Source: Blattamonas nauphoetae (Eukaryota > Preaxostyla > Oxymonadida). Taken from it: DNA of 64,000 nucleotides. The DNA is taken from positions 62,001 through 126,000 of the forward strand of contig JARBJD010000219.1 of the NCBI GenBank assembly GCA_033064195.1. The letters are read 5' to 3'. The number at the start of each line of letters is the position of its first letter. Position 1 is the first letter of the stretch. A program made the translations under genes and the position numbers. This document shows positions 30,891 through 38,371 of this stretch, piece after piece. The notes under the pieces are model-generated. The model was given only the letters and a program-made list of their open reading frames with translations. It was not told where the DNA came from and did no database searches.

Positions 30891-32759
30891 TCAATTTGGG
30901 ATAATCCCTAAATCTTTGTGTAAAGTTTTCAATGTATGATTAGGATAGTATTCGACTCTTGGTTCACCACTACTATATCGTAATACCCACCACGTTGTGG
31001 CAGTAGTAGCTAATATAGGTGCTGGAGGATGTGTAAATGTTATCATATCTCCTCCACTTTGACTTGGGTCGTACACATTGTAGTATGTGTCGAGATTGCC
31101 TTGATATATTGGTTGAGATCTCAATGTGACTGCAACATTCACACCTCTGGAACTGATTGAATCATTACAGTTTGTTGGACATCCACTTCTCTGTGTGGAG
31201 AAGCACAAGAGGAAGTCAGTGTTGTCATGAATCGGTCGCACTCTTGTCATTGTTTCACGAGGATATGTTCCGTCACCGGAGAGTTTCTCTTCAACGAGAG
31301 AATCTGTAAGTGTTCGCTCCAAATCATCTGGAACAGCTAGGTATGAATCAAGGTTGAGAGTCGACAATGCGAACTGGTAGAAACGAGCTCCAATAGTTGT
31401 AGTCGGTTGTTCTGGATAATATCTGTTTTGTAGATTCACTTGGATGTTCTTCTGCATTGGATTGTGGAAACAAGTGATTTCATTATCGTAGTGACGGAAG
31501 AGAAGTATAATATCCTTGGCATTCACAAGTACCATCTGTTGAGTACAGTCAATTCCTGTTGCCGTTGGTGTCTTTTGAAATGGATAGAATGAGATCTTTT
31601 CTGCTGGAATTGTTCCAGGACGATTTGTGTACATCTGCTTCAGATTCTCTTTCGCAACGTCTTTAATATTGTATCCAGAACTCATGCAATGCACATCATC
31701 AATTTGATAATCAAGAATGTTCAATGATATATATTGATCCACGTATACAGGTTCTGTTGTCAGGACATTGGCTGTAGTCATAAAAGCGTCTTTTATAACC
31801 GATGGTTGGAGAAATGATTGACCAATTTGAACGAAATTCTTGGTACATGAGGTTACGAGATTATTCATAAAAAAGGGACGGTGTTGAATAGTACTTTGAA
31901 TTGCTCCTTTTATATTTGGTGCTGCTGCTGTTCCAGTAACGAGTGATGATAGTGTATTTTTCAATGTCAGTTCAGGATTCACAGGGCAGCAGACAAAAGC
32001 ATCCTCATTGATGTACACACTCAATTTCAGATCACCGAAGAGACATCTTGGATAGTCAGTCATACCTGAGAAAATGAGAAGATCTTCAAGATTGATTGAC
32101 ACACGGATTGGCACATCAATACTGTCGCATAAAGTACTAGTGACTTTGAATCCTGTGAAGTCTGATATTGGAATATAAACACCAGCAACCGATTCATCAT
32201 GATTCCAAGCATTTTGCCATGGTGTATGCGAGTGTTTTCGAATCTCTAATTGACTCTTCGGTTTGATCATATTGTAGATGTGTGATTCCATGGATACATC
32301 ATTAGTTGTTGTGCTAATGATTCTCTGATTGTTGTGAAGAACTGTTAGACTCCGAAAGATGGATGCTGAATGCTTGAGTCCAACAAAGATGAATATTCTC
32401 TCATTCATCAAAGATCCAATTTTTCCAGTTTCCCATTGCCAATTGTTGAGTTTCAATGTCGCTGTCATTGTGAATGTAATGAAGGAATCATCGATTTGAC
32501 AAATGTCCTGATTACCAGTCAATGGAATGATTATTTCCTGTCCTTTGTAGAAGCGTGAATTCTCTGATGGTTTCAATTCTTGAATCGAAGTACTATGTGC
32601 TCCATCATTCATGAGGTAATTAATGTGATGTTCAGACATGAGTTGTTGTTGTATTTGACCAATGTCATCTCTAGTGTACTTGACTGATCCAGTTGTATTT
32701 CCAGTCAATGATGTAGCTCCAGTTCTTTTGTTTGTCAGATGTGTTATATGCGAGTTCAT
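30891..32759 (-). CDS. Capsid protein candidate B (double jelly-roll type)
   Basis: A 622-residue, beta-rich protein paralogous to the one at 29155-30843: it has the matching block VPIRVSINLEDLLIF with GMTDYPRCLFGDLKLSVYI, and the matching C-terminus (YQGNLDTYYNVYDPS, GEPRVEYYPNHTLK). It starts MNSHITHLTNKRTG and has an early charged segment followed by beta strands. Together the two may form a heteromeric capsid, or one may be a vertex or minor capsid protein (inference). The gap to candidate A is 47 bases and contains an A-rich box. The corresponding gene of copy 2 is cut by the window end. Confidence 0.6.
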   Translation of the reverse strand: MNSHITHLTNKRTGATSLTGNTTGSVKYTRDDIGQIQQQLMSEHHINYLMNDGAHSTSIQELKPSENSRFYKGQEIIIPLTGNQDICQIDDSFITFTMTATLKLNNWQWETGKIGSLMNERIFIFVGLKHSASIFRSLTVLHNNQRIISTTTNDVSMESHIYNMIKPKSQLEIRKHSHTPWQNAWNHDESVAGVYIPISDFTGFKVTSTLCDSIDVPIRVSINLEDLLIFSGMTDYPRCLFGDLKLSVYINEDAFVCCPVNPELTLKNTLSSLVTGTAAAPNIKGAIQSTIQHRPFFMNNLVTSCTKNFVQIGQSFLQPSVIKDAFMTTANVLTTEPVYVDQYISLNILDYQIDDVHCMSSGYNIKDVAKENLKQMYTNRPGTIPAEKISFYPFQKTPTATGIDCTQQMVLVNAKDIILLFRHYDNEITCFHNPMQKNIQVNLQNRYYPEQPTTTIGARFYQFALSTLNLDSYLAVPDDLERTLTDSLVEEKLSGDGTYPRETMTRVRPIHDNTDFLLCFSTQRSGCPTNCNDSISSRGVNVAVTLRSQPIYQGNLDTYYNVYDPSQSGGDMITFTHPPAPILATTATTWWVLRYSSGEPRVEYYPNHTLKTLHKDLGIIPN

Positions 32760-32765
32760 TTTATC

Positions 32766-32778
32766 AAAAATAAAAAAA
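32766..32778 (-). promoter_or_regulatory. A-rich box upstream of capsid candidate B
   Basis: AAAAATAAAAAAA, 6 bases before the ATG. Confidence 0.45.
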
Positions 32779-32787
32779 CAATAATGC

Positions 32788-33090
32788 TTATTTCTTTTTC
32801 AGTTTCTTCTTCTTTGCTTTCGGCTTCAGCTTTTCTTCCAGTCTCAGTATTTCACCTCTGAGTTTGTTCGCTACTGCTATGTTTCCTTCATCAATTGCTT
32901 GCTCATATTGTGCCATCTTTTCTGCGTGGATTTGCTGATCCGATTTCACATCTGGTATCATTTCAATTCCTGTCTATGCTACCTTTGAAATCAGAGGCCC
33001 TACAAATGGAATGAGATTCAGAAATGGAGCTCCAACTCTGAGTATGTTTTTGCCAACTGCTGCAAATTTTGATAACCAACCTGGTGCCAT
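32788..33090 (-). pseudogene. Small basic Polinton structural gene, apparently broken
   Basis: A short coding region beginning with ATG at 33090 behind an A-rich box. The first part encodes an amphipathic, membrane-active-looking segment (MAPGWLSKFAAVGKNIL); the last part is a charged helix ending in a run of lysines (KAKKKKLKKK). It looks broken about once. An amphipathic N-terminus and a basic tail recall the small internal capsid proteins of adenovirus-like viruses (protein VI or core proteins), but this is only an analogy. Confidence 0.4.
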
Positions 33091-33096
33091 TTTAGG

Positions 33097-33107
33097 AAAA
33101 TAAAAAT
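33097..33107 (-). promoter_or_regulatory. A-rich box upstream of 32788-33090
   Basis: AAAATAAAAAT, 6 bases before the ATG at 33090. Confidence 0.4.
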
Positions 33108-33127
33108 ATTCGAATACTAGTGAACTA

Positions 33128-33436
33128 TTATCCTTTGAATTGAATTTTGGAATTTGACGAGAGTGGCATATCATCATTGGAGTATCGTCCATTTCGTGGA
33201 GGTTCGTACTCGATCATCTGCGGTTTTTGTTGACGATTGATTACCTTATTTTGTTGATAAACGTCCATCATTCCTCCTATTCCATTGAGTATTCCACCTG
33301 CTGTTTGTCCGAATTTACTGTTCGTTTGAGAGAGCAATCCACCACCGACTTGAAGCAATGTTGGAGCTAGAGGTTTGATGAATTGAAAGAATTGCTTGCC
33401 GATATTTTTGAGTTTGTTGAAACTTCCTGGTGTCAT
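33128..33436 (-). CDS. Polinton small protein with amphipathic N-terminus
   Basis: 102 residues. The N-terminus (MTPGSFNKLKNIGKQFFQF) is an amphipathic basic helix, followed by a Gly-rich hydrophobic segment (LLQVGGGLLS, GGILNGIGGMMDVY) and a polar, Arg/Pro-containing tail. It resembles the first part of the neighbour at 32788-33090 in style. Membrane-disrupting minor capsid proteins of adeno-like viruses have this layout, which would suit entry or maturation (inference). It has the A-rich box just upstream of its ATG. Confidence 0.5.
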   Translation of the reverse strand: MTPGSFNKLKNIGKQFFQFIKPLAPTLLQVGGGLLSQTNSKFGQTAGGILNGIGGMMDVYQQNKVINRQQKPQMIEYEPPRNGRYSNDDMPLSSNSKIQFKG

Positions 33437-33442
33437 TTATGT

Positions 33443-33455
33443 AAAAATAAAAAAT
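33443..33455 (-). promoter_or_regulatory. A-rich box upstream of 33128-33436
   Basis: AAAAATAAAAAAT type sequence, 7 bases before the ATG. Confidence 0.45.
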
Positions 33456-33507
33456 ACAATTCATTTATAATTTTAACGAGGAAATAATCTCAGAAGAGAT
33501 TTCTGCC

Positions 33508-34098
33508 CTAACGGGGTATTGCTTTCGTCAGAGAAATGCCATAATTGAGAATAGTGTTGTATGCTTCATTGTAGGCAATGCTCATGTCTTTTCCTCCAAC
33601 AAGGATCTTGAATATTGTTCGAAACACTGGGAGTTTATTCAGACATAGGCACTTGTCAGACAAATCATCCAGTTCGATCACCACATCGTTGATCCCAGTG
33701 AGTGTCGCAATCAGAGCACATAAATCACTTTGGTTTGTAATCAGTTTCTTCGATGGTTCAATGAGATTATTCAATAGTTTCTTTTCGCAAGCGAATGCAT
33801 TCTTGTAGACGAGCAGGAGCTGATCTTTGAATGCCGTGATATTTGATGTATATTCTCTTAGTGGTATAGAACGACTCTGAATTGGAGCTGATGGATATGT
33901 CTCTAGTGGTGGATCGAAAGCACCTCGTTCATTGGATACCACAGGCTCAGAGCATACTCTTTCCATCTCCATCTTCGATCCTCTATTATCTACGCCAGCT
34001 TTGCTCCTATCCTCGATGATGACATTGTTGGTGATTGATGTTGGTACTGAAGAAGAACTTGTGTGTTTTGTAAATTGACAACTTAGAATTGGTTGCAT
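33508..34098 (-). CDS. Polinton protein, function unknown
   Basis: 196 residues from the ATG at 34098. The N-terminal half is polar and low complexity (Ser/Thr-rich, then basic and acidic clusters); the C-terminal half is helical (LLLVYKNAFACEKKLLNNLI, then VVIELDDLSDKCLCLNKLP). No known motif. It lies in the run of structural candidates between the capsid genes and the ATPase, with an A-rich box upstream, so a minor capsid or scaffold role is possible. Confidence 0.45.
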   Translation of the reverse strand: MQPILSCQFTKHTSSSSVPTSITNNVIIEDRSKAGVDNRGSKMEMERVCSEPVVSNERGAFDPPLETYPSAPIQSRSIPLREYTSNITAFKDQLLLVYKNAFACEKKLLNNLIEPSKKLITNQSDLCALIATLTGINDVVIELDDLSDKCLCLNKLPVFRTIFKILVGGKDMSIAYNEAYNTILNYGISLTKAIPR

Positions 34099-34108
34099 CA
34101 CTTTCTAT

Positions 34109-34120
34109 AAAAATAAAAAA
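34109..34120 (-). promoter_or_regulatory. A-rich box upstream of 33508-34098
   Basis: AAAAATAAAAAA, 11 bases before the ATG at 34098. Confidence 0.45.
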
Positions 34121-34141
34121 TATATATTAATGTTTTTAAAT

Positions 34142-35104
34142 TCACATTTCTGCTCGATCTATAGCTCCCATTCCAGAACTGTCCAACTGTGCAAATCGAT
34201 AATACCCAGGCATTTCAGATTGGTATCCACTGATATCATCATCTGTGACTGTTTTGAATGCTTTGGCTTTCAGTTTATTAACTTCTGTCGATATGTGAGT
34301 TGAATAGCGAGTACAGTATTCCGATAAATACGTTGTATCTTGAGTGATCATTTGGAGAAACACTGGATAAATCTGATCTTTGAAGGCTTTCTTTTGTTTC
34401 ATACTGGGATTGTAGTCCTGAACATGATCATGAAGCCATTGATCCCACATCAGTGATGCAATCTGTGATTGAATTGAATTGAACACCATATTGTCTAACA
34501 CATTCTTGCTGGGATCAGCTGGATTGCTTCGATTTGCACGAGTTATTCCCAATGTGTCTGTCATGTGTTCACCAACAGCTTTCTTCATTATTGCATATGG
34601 TTGTTGAGATCGTTTGGTCTTCATCTCTTCATAGCTGATGTCTCGATAATTGGTTGGCAAATCGTATGTTCCATTTTTGAGGAAATTCCGATGTACAGCT
34701 TTGATTCTCCTTCCATTCTCTTGATTGAATGATGTGTATGGTTTCAGTCTTCGCATGTCTGGTGTTGGATTCATTGCATAGTATGTCTCTTTGACTGGTC
34801 TACTATTGTATGGAGTTAGCATAGCACCATTGACTGCAATCAGATCTCCAGTATCATTATCGTAGACCATCACATCAGGAACTTGTCCATATTGTTCTAT
34901 TTTCGCAGTCCAATTTCGTCCTGTTCTTGTAATATACTCACGTGCTGATGGAAGACTACACAGAGCATCATTGCGTCTGGTTTGAATATCATCGTCGGCA
35001 TAGATTCGTTTCAATGCTGCTTGAGTCTCTGCTGCGTATCTCATTCTTGGTTTCTTCGCTTGTGCTTTTCTTTGTGGTTGAACGTACACTATCTTTTGTG
35101 ACAT
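34142..35104 (-). CDS. Polinton basic protein, function unknown
   Basis: 320 residues with a lysine/arginine-rich N-terminus (QRKAQAKKPRMRYAAETQAA) that could bind DNA, a mixed middle part (WTAKIEQYGQVPDVMVYDND) and a helical C-terminal region (WDQWLHDHVQDYNPSMKQKK). It is transcribed divergently from the packaging ATPase, with 61 bases between the two ATGs. No family is recognised; the basic leader suggests a DNA-associated structural protein. Confidence 0.5.
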   Translation of the reverse strand: MSQKIVYVQPQRKAQAKKPRMRYAAETQAALKRIYADDDIQTRRNDALCSLPSAREYITRTGRNWTAKIEQYGQVPDVMVYDNDTGDLIAVNGAMLTPYNSRPVKETYYAMNPTPDMRRLKPYTSFNQENGRRIKAVHRNFLKNGTYDLPTNYRDISYEEMKTKRSQQPYAIMKKAVGEHMTDTLGITRANRSNPADPSKNVLDNMVFNSIQSQIASLMWDQWLHDHVQDYNPSMKQKKAFKDQIYPVFLQMITQDTTYLSEYCTRYSTHISTEVNKLKAKAFKTVTDDDISGYQSEMPGYYRFAQLDSSGMGAIDRAEM

Positions 35105-35119
35105 TGTGTGTTTTCATAC

Positions 35120-35131
35120 AAAATAAAAAAA
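35120..35131 (-). promoter_or_regulatory. A-rich box in the divergent promoter region
   Basis: AAAATAAAAAAA, 15 bases before the ATG of the minus-strand gene at 35104. The plus-strand ATPase on the other side lacks the box in its own orientation, suggesting a different control for that gene. Confidence 0.4.
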
Positions 35132-35165
35132 CCAAAAGTATATTTTAATTAGAGTTAAATCACAA

Positions 35166-36050
35166 ATGAACAAATCTCCATTTACAAGAATGTCAACATT
35201 GTTACGGAGGGCAGAGCCCTCTTCGCTTACAGCATACGTGAATGCTAAATTGAGTGAAGCATCAAATAGGAATGTTTCTCATGAAGTGCAATCACAGATT
35301 CATCCAGACTTGAATTTCAATCGCAATAGTGTTAATGTCCTCGGTGGAAACAGAGGAAGTGGAAAGACCTTTAATGCTCTTCGAGAGGTTGCCAAGCTCC
35401 AGAATGTTCAAGTCAGAAATGAACTCTTTCACCTCTTTGTCTTCGTCACTGATAAGAACATTGATCCAACCTTCGATAAATTCAAACCAATACTGAACGT
35501 TCCAAATGTGAAAGTGAAATATGATGATGCATTTCCATTTCTGTTGGAACTCTCTGAATCGAAAGCTGCGTATGAAGAAATTATGGACAATCAATGGCAG
35601 AACAGAATCACAGATGAATGCAGAGAGACTCTCTTTGACTCACTTTACATTGATGACTTCTCAGTGAAGAATCTCCAAACGATTATCCTTCTTGATGACT
35701 GTCGTAGAATCCTTGGGGAACGTAGAACATCCAAAAATAGAATGACAATGATGGACTTATTATTGGAAAATCGACAACCGAAATTCACATTCTTTCTGAC
35801 AATGCATGAGCTCTTCAGTTTGTCAGCTGACATGAAATCAAACATCGATTCGATGTGGATTTTTGGAGGATTCAACAAAGAACGAATCAGTCGAGTCTAT
35901 CCTCAGTTGAACTCACCAATTGATATTCGACAATTCTGGAATGTCTACCAAAGGAAACAAAAATGTGAAGCAGTCATTCTTCGATACAACACTGATGGAG
36001 TTGCTCTGACAGAGATCAACAAAGAAGGGTTAAACCGGACTGTCCGATAA
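35166..36050 (+). CDS. Packaging ATPase (FtsK-HerA / A32 type)
   Basis: 294 residues. A Walker A motif GGNRGSGKT lies at residues 60-68 and a Walker B motif TIILLDDCR at 172-180. A following helix-strand (FTFFLTMHELFSL) is in the position of the sensor strand of this family. It is the expected size for the Polinton and polinton-like-virus genome packaging ATPase, which would pump DNA into the capsid. It is one of the few genes on the plus strand. Its 3' end overlaps the next gene by 21 bases in a convergent layout. Confidence 0.85.
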   Translation: MNKSPFTRMSTLLRRAEPSSLTAYVNAKLSEASNRNVSHEVQSQIHPDLNFNRNSVNVLGGNRGSGKTFNALREVAKLQNVQVRNELFHLFVFVTDKNIDPTFDKFKPILNVPNVKVKYDDAFPFLLELSESKAAYEEIMDNQWQNRITDECRETLFDSLYIDDFSVKNLQTIILLDDCRRILGERRTSKNRMTMMDLLLENRQPKFTFFLTMHELFSLSADMKSNIDSMWIFGGFNKERISRVYPQLNSPIDIRQFWNVYQRKQKCEAVILRYNTDGVALTEINKEGLNRTVR

Positions 36051-36389
36051 TTCTTGAATAAGGTTTCCAATGGTCTCGTCAAGACTTCGAAGCCTCATAC
36101 TGAGAGTATCTGTCAGCGTCCGAATTGATTCTTCAATGTCTGATAATCTTTGATCAATCGATAGTGAATTAGGAGGAGTGGAAGCATCGACATATCGTTT
36201 CCTCAGTGCAATCTCACCTCTTATTTTTGTGATTCTGTATCCATCGATTTGAATCATCCTATTCAGTTTCTGTGTTGTGTACTCATTCAGTTCTTTTCAA
36301 TTCTTCTCCAAGTATCTCTGAAAGTCGTGGATGTTTGTGAACTCTTTCTGCTCAGGATCAAACGGTTCTAATATTTTCAGTGATGTCAT
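36030..36389 (-). pseudogene. Small coiled-coil Polinton gene, apparently broken
   Basis: A short coding region starting with ATG at 36389 behind an A-rich box. The distal part is a clear coiled coil (IDQRLSDIEESIRTLTDTL) that could trimerise; the proximal part is short and polar. It seems broken about once. Function is unknown; a fibre base or scaffold is conceivable. Confidence 0.4.
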
Positions 36390-36396
36390 TTAAGTG

Positions 36397-36406
36397 AAAT
36401 AAAAAT
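36397..36406 (-). promoter_or_regulatory. A-rich box upstream of the coiled-coil gene
   Basis: AAATAAAAAT, 7 bases before the ATG at 36389. Confidence 0.4.
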
Positions 36407-36425
36407 ATTTGAAACATTATTGAGA

Positions 36426-38348
36426 TTAGATTAAATTAAATTCAGCAATGAATTGTGGAGTTAAGTCGTCAATTGACTCAGCATGAAACTTCGTGTGTTG
36501 GATCGGAACGTAGACAACTTTTGACAGACAAGTGAGACCATTCAGTAGAGTAGCTACGACATTACCGTGTTTGTATTCAATGAATTTCCCCACAAATTGA
36601 AACTGTCTTCGCTTCTTCTGAAACTTGGCAACAGTCTTGTCTAAATCAAGGTGAATTAGTAGAATGTTTCCTGGCTTGTACTTCCATAGCATCTGTGTTG
36701 TCTGCTGTCTTTGAATGTTCTTCAATTGTTCTTCACAACTGGAGATATACAGTGCTTCAATCTCTCGATTGTTTTGTGCTTGCTGTGGAGTGAACTTGTT
36801 CCAGTACGCCCGATGTGGAGTCATGTTGTAGAATTCCACCATCTGATTCATCAGTGAATGATTGGCCATTTGTGTTGCATTGTCTTGGAATCCATCTCTG
36901 ATTGTTCTGATCACTCGATCGACAATTCGATTATGATTTGTGAATGGTGAGCTTGTGAAATATGTACTGACATTCTGATCCTTGAAAAACTCTGATGCTT
37001 CTCCACTTGTCCATGCTGCTTCACCATCACCACGAATGTTGTTGACATGAACTCCACGATGATTAATCAGATCATTGATTGCAGTCTTGACTTTGCTCCA
37101 TGATTTATCCAGAACAGGAATGACAACCAGGTATTTGGTGTTGATGTTAATTGCGAAGAGGTATATCTGCAACACTGTTTTCGACGTTGGTGATTGAATG
37201 AAAACGAGATCAATTTCCCATGATCCAAACTTGGGAGAGAAGTATGGTCGATCACAATTCTGTGGAACCTTTCTATCTGAAGTCTTCTGTGGATCACCTG
37301 TAATTGCTTTCGACATGAATTGCATTTTTGATCGAAATGGATACACAATTTTCTCTGTTGTTTTAGGCATCGTTGGTGGATCAATTCTCATTCTGTCACT
37401 TCCTTTTTCTCTCTGAATCTTCCTCGGATGTGCAACACTCCATCTGTGATCAAATTCCTCATACCAATCCTGAAATGATCTTCCTCGGAATGGGATTTGT
37501 TTTGTGTGAGTCAGAATGAAGTCAAGATCTTCGTTCGCAATCTTTCTGTTTATTGAGGCTCGAACAAATGTGTCTCTGTTCATTTTATTTGCATCCAGAA
37601 TGTGTGAGGTAATAAAGTGTTCCATCTGCTTTTGATTATTCATGATTGAGTTCTCAGCTTTGATCTGTTCATCTTCTGAGTCATTTCTCTGTTGATGATC
37701 AAACAATCCTTTCATTCGTCCCAACTTATTGAGTACTTGCTGTGTCGTCGGTTCGTAGTGTCTGATCTCTCTCACAGGGTGTTTGGACGCAGTTGTTCTG
37801 ATTGACATTGGTGGATTGGGAATAATGACATCATCATCCTCCTCTTCAAATCTCCTCTCCTTCATTGGATATTCATATTCAAACCCCATTGATTTCAAGT
37901 TTCTCATCTGTCCAGGAAGAACTAGGTCTTCAGGTGATTGAATTGCTATTGGTCTTTGCACTGGAATTGGTATTGGTCTTGCCTCTGCAGGCCTTCGAAT
38001 CCGTGGTGAAGAATTCACTCCCTGATTCACCTCGTGATGATAAAATTGATATGCTTCGAATGCAAGTTTAGCAGTGCTATCCCGAATACGAACTCCTAGG
38101 AAGTTGCTAACAAATTGTTGAACTACTCTTCTTCCATCAGGTAGTGATAATTCAGGAGATAAACCTCCATTGAACCAATCCTCGAAGTATGTTTCATCAT
38201 TTCCATCAAATGGTCCATTAGAATCAGCGCCATGATAGACAGGTAAAACGTTAGTTAAAGTCCATTTCTTTTCGACAATTTCGTTTTTGGAATGCTGTGT
38301 GCACCGAAGAAGTCTATTCACTAAAGCATTAATCTGTCGTGTGTTCAT
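36426..38348 (-). CDS. Polinton retroviral-type integrase
   Basis: 640 residues, longer than most Polinton integrases because of a hydrophilic N-terminal half of about 340 residues rich in Arg, Pro and Glu. The RNase-H-like core lies around residues 370-540: the first acidic strand is in WEIDLVFIQSP, the second in NIRGDGEAAW, and the third acidic helix region follows FTNHNRIV. A C-terminal SH3/chromo-like beta domain (YKPGNILLIHLDLDK, FQFVGKFIEYKHGNV) would contact DNA or chromatin. It is expected to insert the linear element into the genome, usually leaving 6-base duplications. The start codon is preceded by an A-rich box. Confidence 0.85.
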   Translation of the reverse strand: MNTRQINALVNRLLRCTQHSKNEIVEKKWTLTNVLPVYHGADSNGPFDGNDETYFEDWFNGGLSPELSLPDGRRVVQQFVSNFLGVRIRDSTAKLAFEAYQFYHHEVNQGVNSSPRIRRPAEARPIPIPVQRPIAIQSPEDLVLPGQMRNLKSMGFEYEYPMKERRFEEEDDDVIIPNPPMSIRTTASKHPVREIRHYEPTTQQVLNKLGRMKGLFDHQQRNDSEDEQIKAENSIMNNQKQMEHFITSHILDANKMNRDTFVRASINRKIANEDLDFILTHTKQIPFRGRSFQDWYEEFDHRWSVAHPRKIQREKGSDRMRIDPPTMPKTTEKIVYPFRSKMQFMSKAITGDPQKTSDRKVPQNCDRPYFSPKFGSWEIDLVFIQSPTSKTVLQIYLFAININTKYLVVIPVLDKSWSKVKTAINDLINHRGVHVNNIRGDGEAAWTSGEASEFFKDQNVSTYFTSSPFTNHNRIVDRVIRTIRDGFQDNATQMANHSLMNQMVEFYNMTPHRAYWNKFTPQQAQNNREIEALYISSCEEQLKNIQRQQTTQMLWKYKPGNILLIHLDLDKTVAKFQKKRRQFQFVGKFIEYKHGNVVATLLNGLTCLSKVVYVPIQHTKFHAESIDDLTPQFIAEFNLI

Positions 38349-38354
38349 TTATTC

Positions 38355-38363
38355 AAAAATAAA
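38355..38363 (-). promoter_or_regulatory. A-rich box upstream of the integrase
   Basis: AAAAATAAA, 6 bases before the ATG at 38348. Confidence 0.4.
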
Positions 38364-38371
38364 GTTTGTGT

